Positions 45,146 through 52,708 of a stretch of DNA of 59,331 nucleotides are shown one piece after another. Source of the stretch: an uncultured Bacteroidales bacterium (GTDB lineage: Bacteria; Bacteroidota; Bacteroidia; Bacteroidales; FEN-979); the NCBI GenBank assembly GCA_903845055.1, contig CAIMWF010000092.1, positions 1-59,331 on the forward strand, written 5' to 3'. A program made the translations under genes and the position numbers. The notes below the pieces were generated by a model, which ran no database searches, had not been told where the DNA came from, and saw only the letters and a list, made by a program, of their open reading frames with translations. Positions within the stretch are counted from its first letter, which is position 1, and every line of letters starts with the position of its first letter.

Positions 45146-48004
45146 ATGATCAACAACAACTTTGCAAGAAGACATAACGGACCCTTCGGTGACGAGATCA
45201 GCCAGATGCTCGGGAAAATAGGGGTCACCTCCCTGGACCAGCTTATTGACCAGACCGTTCCGTCGACGATCCGCATGAAAGGGCCGATTGACCTGCCTGC
45301 CGGGATGAATGAATATCAATACCTCAACCACATCAAATCCATCGGAGCTAAAAATAAACGCTACAAGACCTTTATCGGGATGGGATATTACAACACCATC
45401 ATGCCAGGGGTGATCCAGCGGAACATTCTCGAAAACCCGGGATGGTATACCGCCTATACCCCCTACCAGGCGGAAATATCCCAGGGCCGCCTTGAGGCAT
45501 TGCTGAATTTCCAGACCATGATTTGCGACCTCACGGCCATGCCGATCGCAAATGCATCTTTGCTCGACGAAGGCACGGCTGCTTCCGAGGCAATGATCAT
45601 GCTTTTCAACAGCCGCTCCCGCGAAGCCGTAAAAAAAGGTGCCAGTCAGTTCTTCGTCTCTGAAAACCTTTTTCCGCAATCCATCGATGTTATCCGCACC
45701 AGGGCCATCCCCCTGGGAATCGAACTGATCATCGGCCGGCAGGATGAATTCAATTTCAACGACATGGTATTCGGATGCGTCATCCAGTACCCGAACCAGT
45801 ACGGTGCCGTATGCGACTACAGCGCCATCGTTGGTAAGGCTCACCAGGCCGGTGCAATGGTTGCCGTGGCAGCAGACCTCCTGAGCCTTACCCTGCTTAC
45901 CCCCCCGGGCGAATGGGGCGCCGACATTGTATTCGGTTCCACCCAGCGTTTCGGGATCCCGATGGGATACGGCGGCCCGCATGCAGCCTATTTTGCTACA
46001 CGGGACGAATACAAACGCCAAATGCCCGGACGTATCATCGGCGTGTCGGTCGACGCCAATGGCAGCCGTGCCCTTCGCATGGCGCTCCAGACGCGCGAAC
46101 AGCACATCAAACGTGAAAAGGCAACCTCCAACATCTGCACTTCGCAGGTCCTGCTTGCCGTCATGGCTGGCATGTACGCCGTTTACCACGGGCCGAAAGG
46201 GCTCCGCCAGATCGCCCGGCACATCAACATCCTCGCCGGGGTCCTTGCACAGGAGGTACAGAAATACGGGTACAGCCAAATGAACGAAAACTTTTTCGAT
46301 ACTGTCCTTGTTAAACTGCCTGCAGGTGTCTCCCCTGATACGATCAGGAAGGCAGCACTCGAACAGGAAATGAACCTGCGGTACATCGACAGTCAGCACA
46401 TTGGCATCAGTATTGACGAAACAACCTCGTTGTCCGACATCAACACCCTGGTCGGGATCTTTGCCCGCGCCAACGGCAAAAGCTATACCGAGTTCATTTG
46501 CAACCCCTCCGAATGCGAACTGATCACCACGATTCCTTCGCATCTTACCCGAACCAGCGCCTATCTCTCCCACAAGGTTTTTAACAGCTATCATTCGGAA
46601 ACGGAAATGATGCGCTATATCAAGAAACTGGAGATCAAAGACCTGGCCCTTAACCGGTCGATGATCCCACTTGGCTCCTGCACCATGAAACTGAATGCAG
46701 CCGCCGAACTGTTTGCCATGAGCTATCCTGAATTCGGGGGAATTCATCCCTTCGTACCGAAAGACCAGGCTGAAGGTTACCAGTTCATGATCGCGGAACT
46801 TGCAAAGGACCTGGCCGTCATCACGGGTTTCGATGCGGTTTCGTTCATGCCCAATTCGGGCGCCGCCGGTGAATATGCCGGTTTGATGGTGATCCGGCAA
46901 TATCATATCGCCCAGGGCCAGGGCCACCGCGATGTATGCATCATCCCCTCCTCTGCTCACGGCACCAATCCTGCAAGCGCGGCAATGGCCGGCATGAAAG
47001 TCGTGGTGGTTAAATGTGACGACAAGGGGAATGTCGACCTCACCGATCTCCGTGAAAAGGCTTTCCTGTACAGGGAGACCCTTGCCGCCCTGATGGTCAC
47101 CTACCCATCTACACATGGGGTATTTGAAGAGGAGATTCTCGATATTATAAACATTATTCATGAAAACGGCGGCCAGGTATATATGGATGGCGCCAACATG
47201 AATGCCCAGGTCGGGCTCACCAATCCAGGGATCATCAAAGCCGACGTTTGCCATCTTAACCTTCACAAGACCTTTGCCATTCCACACGGCGGCGGTGGTC
47301 CCGGGGAGGGTCCCATTGCCGTCGCCAGCCATCTCACCCCGTTCCTGCCCAACCATGTCTGCGTCCAAACCGGTGGGGAACAGGGCATCACAGCAGTAGC
47401 TTCGGCGCCATACGGAAGCGCCCTGATCCTTACCATCTCCTATGCCTATATCAAGCTGATGGGCGGTGGCGGACTGACCGAAGCCACCAAAATGGCCATC
47501 CTGAATGCAAATTACCTGAAATCGTGCCTGGAGCCCTGCTACCCGATCCTGTATTCCGGTAAAAACGGCCGGTGCGCCCATGAAATGATCGTCGATTGCA
47601 ACGCGATCAGCCGCCAAACCGGCATCGGTGCCATCGACATCGCCAAACGCCTCATGGATTATGGGTTCCATGCACCCACCGTCGCCTTCCCCGTTCATGG
47701 TACCCTGATGGTCGAACCAACCGAAAGCGAGCCGTTCTCCGAACTCAACCGCTTTATCGAGGCAATGGTCATGATCAAAGGCGAAATTGACGAAATTGCT
47801 TCGGGAGCAGCAGATAAAGCAGTGAATGTGATCATGAAGGCCCCCCACACTGCGAACATGGTTACAGACGATGAATGGTCCCTGCCCTACTCACGCCAGA
47901 AAGCAGCTTTCCCCGTGGATTCGCTGAAAGAGGACAAATACTGGCCCACCGTCACCAGGATCGACGACGCCTACGGCGACCGCAACCTCAATTGTACGGC
48001 ATAA
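45146..48004 (+). CDS. gcvP: Glycine dehydrogenase (decarboxylating), P-protein
   Basis: The 952-residue PLP enzyme decarboxylates glycine and passes the aminomethyl group to lipoyl-H protein. Both homologous halves are in one chain (as in E. coli), not split into GcvPA/GcvPB. The N-terminal half has FIGMGYYNTIMPGVIQRNILENPGWYTAYTPYQAEISQGRLEALLNFQTM. The C-terminal half has MIPLGSCTMKLNAAAEL, MPNSGAAGEYAGLM, SSAHGTNPASAAMAG and the PLP-lysine region HLNLHKTFAIPHGGGGPG. The start is ATG 45146 (MINNNFARRHNGPFG), because upstream in-frame codons cover the promoter. The lpd gene for the L-protein lies 1.5 kb downstream; gcvT and gcvH are not in the window. Confidence 0.97.
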   Translation: MINNNFARRHNGPFGDEISQMLGKIGVTSLDQLIDQTVPSTIRMKGPIDLPAGMNEYQYLNHIKSIGAKNKRYKTFIGMGYYNTIMPGVIQRNILENPGWYTAYTPYQAEISQGRLEALLNFQTMICDLTAMPIANASLLDEGTAASEAMIMLFNSRSREAVKKGASQFFVSENLFPQSIDVIRTRAIPLGIELIIGRQDEFNFNDMVFGCVIQYPNQYGAVCDYSAIVGKAHQAGAMVAVAADLLSLTLLTPPGEWGADIVFGSTQRFGIPMGYGGPHAAYFATRDEYKRQMPGRIIGVSVDANGSRALRMALQTREQHIKREKATSNICTSQVLLAVMAGMYAVYHGPKGLRQIARHINILAGVLAQEVQKYGYSQMNENFFDTVLVKLPAGVSPDTIRKAALEQEMNLRYIDSQHIGISIDETTSLSDINTLVGIFARANGKSYTEFICNPSECELITTIPSHLTRTSAYLSHKVFNSYHSETEMMRYIKKLEIKDLALNRSMIPLGSCTMKLNAAAELFAMSYPEFGGIHPFVPKDQAEGYQFMIAELAKDLAVITGFDAVSFMPNSGAAGEYAGLMVIRQYHIAQGQGHRDVCIIPSSAHGTNPASAAMAGMKVVVVKCDDKGNVDLTDLREKAFLYRETLAALMVTYPSTHGVFEEEILDIINIIHENGGQVYMDGANMNAQVGLTNPGIIKADVCHLNLHKTFAIPHGGGGPGEGPIAVASHLTPFLPNHVCVQTGGEQGITAVASAPYGSALILTISYAYIKLMGGGGLTEATKMAILNANYLKSCLEPCYPILYSGKNGRCAHEMIVDCNAISRQTGIGAIDIAKRLMDYGFHAPTVAFPVHGTLMVEPTESEPFSELNRFIEAMVMIKGEIDEIASGAADKAVNVIMKAPHTANMVTDDEWSLPYSRQKAAFPVDSLKEDKYWPTVTRIDDAYGDRNLNCTA

Positions 48005-48010
48005 TAAAAA

Positions 48011-48056
48011 GCGAAAAAGCAGGATTGCGGAATGAGTCGCCCTCCTGCTTTTTCGC
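48011..48056. terminator. Symmetric hairpin between gcvP and the PLP enzyme gene
   Basis: GCGAAAAAGCAGGA (48011-48024) pairs perfectly over 14 bp with TCCTGCTTTTTCGC (48043-48056) around an 18 nt loop. The A5/T5 tracts lie inside the stem. It sits between two convergent genes and could act on both transcripts, although the T-run is not at the very end of the stem. Confidence 0.65.
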
Positions 48057-48087
48057 CATTTCACCATTTCGCTACCTCGCTACATTT
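48054..48087. repeat. Tandem 8-bp repeat, inverse copy of the thyA-side repeat
   Basis: The plus strand reads CGCCATTT, CACCATTT, CGCTACCT, CGCTACATTT. The minus strand is thus a run of AAATGGCG-like units. It overlaps the end of the upstream hairpin and the last codons (Met and the TAG stop) of the PLP enzyme gene. See 35971-36002 for the other copy. Confidence 0.75.
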
Positions 48088-49270
48088 TTCCAAGGCACTC
48101 CCTTATCTTCTGCCAGGTATTGTCAATGTCATTGTCGAGACCGACGGAGAAACGTACAAGACCTTCCGAAAGACCCATTTCATGCTGGATTTCTTCAGGG
48201 ACCTCCGACGAGGTGCTTTTTCCTGAATTGCTGAAGAGTGTTTTAAAATAACCAAGGCTGACCGCCAGGTAACCAACGCCCGCCTTTTCCATCATCTCCA
48301 TCAGCCTGGCTGCCCTTTCTGCCGTTTCCATGTCGATCGCGATCAACCCGCCAAAGCCGAATTCAGCTTCCATGATCGCCTTCAGGGTCTCATGTCCCGG
48401 GTTCCCGGGAAGTCCCGGGTAATTGATCTTCACACCCGTTTCCTTGAATTTTTCAGCCAGGAACAGGGCATTTTTGCTGTGCTGCTTCATACGGAGATGG
48501 AGCGTATGCAAATTTTTAAGGATGCTGGAGGAACGAAGCGGGTCGAGCGCGGGTCCAAGCAACATGGCTGTTCCCGCATTGACATCGCAGAGCGAAGCGA
48601 TAAACTCATGCGAGGCACAAATGGCCCCTGCCACGCAGTCATTCTTCCCGTTGATGAACTTGGTCATACTGTACACAACAACGTGCGCACCATGCTTATG
48701 AGGGGCAACGATCATCGGAGTAAAGGTGTTGTCGACCACCAATTTGATGTCATGTTCGTTGGCAATGGCAGCCAGGGCCGGGATATCGGAAATCTGCAGC
48801 AACGGGTTGGTCATCGATTCGGTATAAATCATCTTTGTCTCCGGGCGGATGGCCTGACGCACGAGGTCGAGGTTGGTGATGTCCACGAAAGTCACATCGA
48901 TGTTGAACTTCTTCACATAATTGAAAAGGAACGCGAAGGTTCCGCCATAGGTGGTGAGGCTGCACACGATGTGGTCGCCACTGCTGCAGATCTGCAGGAT
49001 GGAGCATGTGATGGCGGCCATTCCCGAGGCCGTCACCCAGGCCGATTCGGTACCCTCCATGGCAGCCAGGGCATCGGCCAGGTATTTGTTGCTTGGATTC
49101 CAGTGACGGGAATAGAGGAAACAGCCCTCGGCCTCCCCGTGAAAGGTGTCCATCATGGTTTTGGCCTGCATGAAGGTGAAGGTTGCTGAATCGCAGACGG
49201 AGGGATTTACATCCCCGTATTCACCGAACTGGAGCAGGTCGAAGATTTTGGTTGAAGGATCGTTTGTCAT
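48080..49270 (-). CDS. Cys/Met-metabolism PLP-dependent enzyme (trans-sulfuration family)
   Basis: The 396-residue enzyme is of the cystathionine gamma-synthase / O-acetylhomoserine sulfhydrylase / methionine gamma-lyase family. Motifs: YSRHWNPSNKYLADALAAMEGTE (substrate region), TASGMAAITCSILQI (PLP phosphate), YTESMTNPLLQISDIPALAAIA, LVVDNTFTPMIVAPHKHGAHVVVYSMTKFINGKND (PLP lysine in SMTK) and LSEGLVRFSVGLDN. GCFLYSRHWNP varies from the usual Y.Y.R..NPT. The exact reaction cannot be decided from sequence. In Bacteroidota this type is often annotated as aminotransferase class I/II or methionine gamma-lyase. It is convergent with gcvP and divergent from lpd. Confidence 0.9.
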   Translation of the reverse strand: MTNDPSTKIFDLLQFGEYGDVNPSVCDSATFTFMQAKTMMDTFHGEAEGCFLYSRHWNPSNKYLADALAAMEGTESAWVTASGMAAITCSILQICSSGDHIVCSLTTYGGTFAFLFNYVKKFNIDVTFVDITNLDLVRQAIRPETKMIYTESMTNPLLQISDIPALAAIANEHDIKLVVDNTFTPMIVAPHKHGAHVVVYSMTKFINGKNDCVAGAICASHEFIASLCDVNAGTAMLLGPALDPLRSSSILKNLHTLHLRMKQHSKNALFLAEKFKETGVKINYPGLPGNPGHETLKAIMEAEFGFGGLIAIDMETAERAARLMEMMEKAGVGYLAVSLGYFKTLFSNSGKSTSSEVPEEIQHEMGLSEGLVRFSVGLDNDIDNTWQKIRECLGKM

Positions 49271-49342
49271 GGCAGATTTTTATGGTTTGTAGTGGTAAAT
49301 TATAAATTTTCAGAGGAAAACCAACAGTGAAGTTTCAATTGG

Positions 49343-49350
49343 CAAAATTA
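49343..49350 (-). promoter_or_regulatory. Possible -7 box of the PLP enzyme gene
   Basis: The minus strand reads TAATTTTG (TAnnTTTG), giving a leader of about 67 nt before the ATG at 49270. The 271 bp between the divergent genes is otherwise A/T-rich without recognised sites. Confidence 0.45.
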
Positions 49351-49488
49351 ACATATCGCCGGCAATTCTGGATAAAATTAGCAAATTCAAAGGGAAAGGG
49401 CAACCTCCTGTGAAAACAATCACAAAAAATACAATCTGGTCCATCCGGAAACTCCCCAAAATTATCTGTTTACACAAAGGTTGCCCCG

Positions 49489-49519
49489 ATTGCCGCTACC
49501 TGAGTTTTTTGTATCTTTG
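49489..49519 (+). promoter_or_regulatory. Promoter of lpd
   Basis: TATCTTTG (49512-49519) is preceded after 19 bp by ATTG (49489-49492), a three-of-four match to TTTG. The ATG lies 22 bases downstream of the box. Confidence 0.6.
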
Positions 49520-49541
49520 CAAACTTAAAAAACCGAAAAAA

Positions 49542-50930
49542 ATGAATTACGATATCATAGTGATAGGCAGCGGTCCGGGTGGCTATGTCGCTGCAATCCG
49601 TGCCGCCCAGCTGGGTTTCAAAACTGCTGTTGTTGAACGTGCCGAACTCGGCGGGATCTGCCTGAACTGGGGATGCATCCCTACAAAGGCCCTGCTGAAG
49701 AGCGCCTCGGTATTTCAGTACATACAGCATGCCGCTGATTACGGCATTGCTGCTGGGGAGCCGAAGGCCGACTTCCCGGCGATCATCAAACGCAGCCGCG
49801 ATGTTGCGGACCAGATGAGTAAGGGAATCCAGTTCCTGCTGAAAAAAAACAAGGTAGAACACATCCAGGGAACCGGAAGGGTTAAACCCGGCAAGGTGGT
49901 GGAGGTGACTGATGCTTCAGGAACAGTTACAGGATATGCCGCAAACCACATCATTTTAGCCACAGGAGCACGTTCGCGTGAATTGCCAAACCTATTACAG
50001 GATGGAAAAAAGATCATTGGTTACCGCGAAGCGATGACCCTCCCGGTACAACCCGCATCACTGGTGGTTGTCGGGTCGGGGGCCATCGGGTCGGAATTTG
50101 CGTGGTTTTACCATTCAATCGGCACAAAGGTCACCCTGGTCGAGGTGTTACCCAACATCGTACCCGTGGAAGACGAAGAGGTGTCGAAAGCGCTCGAACG
50201 TTCGTTCAAGAAAGCCGGGATGAAGGTGATGACAGGCGTTTCGGTTGAATCTGTAGACACAACCGGTGAAGGGTGCAAAGTAGTCGTAAAAACAAAAAAA
50301 GGGAATGAAATCATTCTGTGTGATGTTGTGCTTTCGGCCGTCGGCATAGCAACGAACCTGGAAGGAATCGGGTTGGAAGATACCGGAATCGCCACCGAGC
50401 GCGGAAAAGTTGTAGTGGACGATTTCTACCGGACGAGTGTCCCCGGCTATTATGCCATCGGCGATATTGTAAAGGGCCCGGCCCTTGCCCACGTAGCCTC
50501 CCACGAGGCCATCACCTGCGTTGAAAAAATTGCTGGCAGGGATGTTGAACCCCTTGATTACGGAAACATCCCGGGGTGCACCTATACCCACCCCGAGATC
50601 GCCTCAGTAGGGATGACCGAACAGGCTGCCCGTGAAGCCGGTTACGAAATCCTGGTAGGCAAATTCCCCTTCACCGCATCGGGAAAAGCAACTGCATCGG
50701 GTGCGCGCGACGGGTTCGTCAAGGTAATTTTTGATGCGAAGTATGGTGAATGGCTGGGAGCTCACATGGTCGGCGACAATGTTACCGAAATGATCGCCGA
50801 GGTGGTGGTGGCAAGGAAACTGGAAACCACCGGCAAAGAGATCATCGAAGCGGTTCATCCCCACCCCACCATGTCGGAAGCGGTTATGGAAGCCGTCGCA
50901 CAGGCATATGGGGAATGCATTCACCTTTAA
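49542..50930 (+). CDS. lpdA: Dihydrolipoyl dehydrogenase (E3 / L-protein)
   Basis: The 462-residue flavoenzyme reoxidises dihydrolipoyl groups with NAD+ for the glycine cleavage system and 2-oxoacid dehydrogenases. It shows IIVIGSGPGGYVAAIRAAQLG (FAD), GGICLNWGCIPTKALLKSA (redox-active disulfide), VVVGSGAIGSEFAWFYHSIG (NAD), YYAIGDIVKGPALAHVASHEAI (FAD) and HPHPTMSEAVMEA with the catalytic His-Glu pair. The frame is open 44 codons upstream, but the promoter box lies there, so the ATG at 49542 (MNYDIIVIGS) is the start. Together with gcvP it gives two of the four glycine-cleavage components. It is followed by a short region with 9-bp repeats. Confidence 0.96.
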   Translation: MNYDIIVIGSGPGGYVAAIRAAQLGFKTAVVERAELGGICLNWGCIPTKALLKSASVFQYIQHAADYGIAAGEPKADFPAIIKRSRDVADQMSKGIQFLLKKNKVEHIQGTGRVKPGKVVEVTDASGTVTGYAANHIILATGARSRELPNLLQDGKKIIGYREAMTLPVQPASLVVVGSGAIGSEFAWFYHSIGTKVTLVEVLPNIVPVEDEEVSKALERSFKKAGMKVMTGVSVESVDTTGEGCKVVVKTKKGNEIILCDVVLSAVGIATNLEGIGLEDTGIATERGKVVVDDFYRTSVPGYYAIGDIVKGPALAHVASHEAITCVEKIAGRDVEPLDYGNIPGCTYTHPEIASVGMTEQAAREAGYEILVGKFPFTASGKATASGARDGFVKVIFDAKYGEWLGAHMVGDNVTEMIAEVVVARKLETTGKEIIEAVHPHPTMSEAVMEAVAQAYGECIHL

Positions 50931-50932
50931 AA

Positions 50933-50968
50933 GCAATGCAGGTAATGCAGGTAATGTAGGTAATGAGG
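50933..50968 (+). repeat. Tandem 9-bp repeat (GTAATGCAG-like, four units)
   Basis: Units GCAATGCAG, GTAATGCAG, GTAATGTAG and GTAATGAGG begin two bases after the lpd stop. The first 16 bases (50935-50950) are an exact inverted copy of 51061-51076. Confidence 0.85.
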
Positions 50969-51060
50969 GTAGTTCAGTAATATCACGGAATCAGAAGGAA
51001 TTACAGATAAGGGCATAACCTGCAACCTTGTTTTTTCACCGGATACATTGTTTGCATTTT

Positions 51061-51078
51061 CTGCATTACCTGCATTAA
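51061..51078 (-). repeat. Inverted copy of the 9-bp repeat before rfbC
   Basis: CTGCATTAC and CTGCATTAA are reverse complements of the units after lpd. The two clusters bracket about 110 bp and could pair as a 16 bp stem in RNA spanning the lpd-rfbC gap. Confidence 0.8.
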
Positions 51079-51093
51079 TTAATTATTTTAAAA

Positions 51094-51636
51094 ATGGAAA
51101 TCCTCAAAACTCCCCTGGAGGGGTTGCTGATCATAAAGCCTGATGTATTCGAAGATGAACGGGGCTATTTTTTTGAATCTTTCAACAGCGTAAAATTTGC
51201 AACCGCCGGGTTGGAACTCAGCTTCCTCCAGGACAATGAATCCATGTCGAAACAAGGCGTACTGCGGGGACTCCACTTCCAGGCGCCCCCTTTCGACCAG
51301 GGGAAACTCGTGCGCGTGATCCGCGGTGCGGTGATCGATGTGGCGGTAGACATCCGGAAAGGATCACCTACCTATGGAAAATGGGAATCGGTGATGCTGT
51401 CGGGAAAAAACAAATGGATGTACTGGATCCCGGCAGGGTTTGCACATGGTTTTGCAACCCTTGAGGATGACACCATCTTCTTTTATAAATGTACCAACGT
51501 TTACAATAAAAATTCAGAAGGAAGCATTTGCTGGAACGACCCTGATCTTGCCATCGACTGGGGAATCCGGAACCCGGTGGTTTCGGAAAAGGACCAGGTG
51601 TCCCCGTTTTTCAATGGCTTTGTGAGCCCTTTCTGA
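51094..51636 (+). CDS. rfbC: dTDP-4-dehydrorhamnose 3,5-epimerase
   Basis: The 180-residue cupin-fold enzyme is the third step of dTDP-L-rhamnose synthesis. Motifs: EILKTPLEGLLIIKPDVFEDERGYFFESF, LSFLQDNESMSKQGVLRGLHFQAPPF (catalytic His in LRGLHFQ), VRVIRGAVIDVAVDIRKGSPTYG, YWIPAGFAHGFATLEDD and FYKCTNVYNKNSEGSICWNDPDLAIDW. Length is normal. The companions rfbA, rfbB and rfbD are not adjacent, which is less usual, so dTDP-rhamnose genes are scattered here. It is followed 21 bases later by a lytic transglycosylase gene in the same orientation. It feeds surface polysaccharide synthesis like wecB. Confidence 0.96.
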   Translation: MEILKTPLEGLLIIKPDVFEDERGYFFESFNSVKFATAGLELSFLQDNESMSKQGVLRGLHFQAPPFDQGKLVRVIRGAVIDVAVDIRKGSPTYGKWESVMLSGKNKWMYWIPAGFAHGFATLEDDTIFFYKCTNVYNKNSEGSICWNDPDLAIDWGIRNPVVSEKDQVSPFFNGFVSPF

Positions 51637-51657
51637 ATTGAGCGGGAAGGATTGGAA

Positions 51658-52686
51658 ATGCAGCGAAATATGAAAATTGAGTTTATGAGCAGGAAAATGT
51701 TTTCGGTATTGGGATTTTCAGGATTGCTGGTTGTTTGTTGTTTCTCCATATATGCCATCGTGGAGGTAAAGAACAAGGACAGGGAATATGCCGCCCTTTT
51801 CAACAGGTATACGAAAGTTCTGGCCCCGGAACTCCCCGTTGCCGCCGGTTTTGCAGGCGAGGCACTTCCACTTGACCTTTATTATGTCAGGGAGGCACTC
51901 GACCGTGAACTTGTAGCCGCAACTTACATGCACTCTTCCTCCATCATGATGTTCAAGCGGGCCTATCGCTGGTTCCCCGTTATTGAACCGATCCTGAAGA
52001 AAAACGGGATTCCCGACGATTTCAAATTCCTGGCCGTTGCCGAAAGCAACCTGATCAATGTAGGTTCACCCGCAGGCGCCGAAGGCTACTGGCAGTTCAT
52101 CAGGACAACCGGTGTGAAATACGGCCTCGAGATCAACGGGAACGTCGATGAGCGTTACAACATGGAGAAAGCGACCCAGGCTGCCTGCGATTATTTCAGG
52201 GAGGCCTATAAAACATTCAACAGCTGGACCCTGGTCGCAGCTTCATACAACCGCGGGATCGAGGGGATGAAAAAGGCCATGGCAAAACAAAGGGGTGGTC
52301 ATTATTGCGATCTCTGGCTCAATGATGAAACATCCCGCTATGTTTTCAGGATCATTGCCCTGAAAGAGGTCTATAACCACCCTGTGAAATATGGATTTTA
52401 CCTCCGTGAAAGGGATTTTTACCAGCAGATTCCTTACCGGCTGATCGTGGTCGACAGCAACATCGGGAACCTGCCTGAATTTGCAAAACATTACGGCGTC
52501 AACTACCGTATCCTGCGCGAGCTGAACCCCTGGATCCAGGATTATTCGCTGCCGAACAAATCCCGGAAAAGATATTTTTTCCAGGTTCCCAAAGAGGGTG
52601 CGATGAATGTTGAAACACTCCTGAAAAAGGTGCCCCCGCATGACACCTTTTATCATGATACGCTGAAATTTAACGAAGTGCATTAA
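51658..52686 (+). CDS. Membrane-anchored lytic transglycosylase
   Basis: The 342-residue protein has an N-terminal TM/signal anchor (MFSVLGFSGLLVVCCFSIYAIV) and an SLT/MltD-type domain. The catalytic Glu lies in DDFKFLAVAESNLINVGSPAGAEGYWQF, followed by YGLEINGNVDERYNMEKATQAACDYF and WTLVAASYNRGIEGMKKAM. It cleaves peptidoglycan glycan strands to anhydromuropeptides in the periplasm. The C-terminal part (YRLIVVDSNIGNLPEFAKHYGVNYRILRELNPWI ... YFFQVPKEG) resembles a LysM-like repeat, as in MltD. The start is ATG 51658, preceded by a purine-rich GGGAAGGATTGG; a TTG two codons upstream is less likely. 22 bases before uvrA, same orientation. Confidence 0.9.
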   Translation: MQRNMKIEFMSRKMFSVLGFSGLLVVCCFSIYAIVEVKNKDREYAALFNRYTKVLAPELPVAAGFAGEALPLDLYYVREALDRELVAATYMHSSSIMMFKRAYRWFPVIEPILKKNGIPDDFKFLAVAESNLINVGSPAGAEGYWQFIRTTGVKYGLEINGNVDERYNMEKATQAACDYFREAYKTFNSWTLVAASYNRGIEGMKKAMAKQRGGHYCDLWLNDETSRYVFRIIALKEVYNHPVKYGFYLRERDFYQQIPYRLIVVDSNIGNLPEFAKHYGVNYRILRELNPWIQDYSLPNKSRKRYFFQVPKEGAMNVETLLKKVPPHDTFYHDTLKFNEVH

Positions 52687-52708
52687 ACCATCCCTTTTCG
52701 CTGCAACT

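Noticed and set aside
45131-47848. Very long open frame (about 905 codons) on the minus strand opposite gcvP
   Set aside because: It is a codon-bias shadow: gcvP on the plus strand has full family motifs, while the antisense product is His/Gly/Val/Asp-rich with no recognisable domain.
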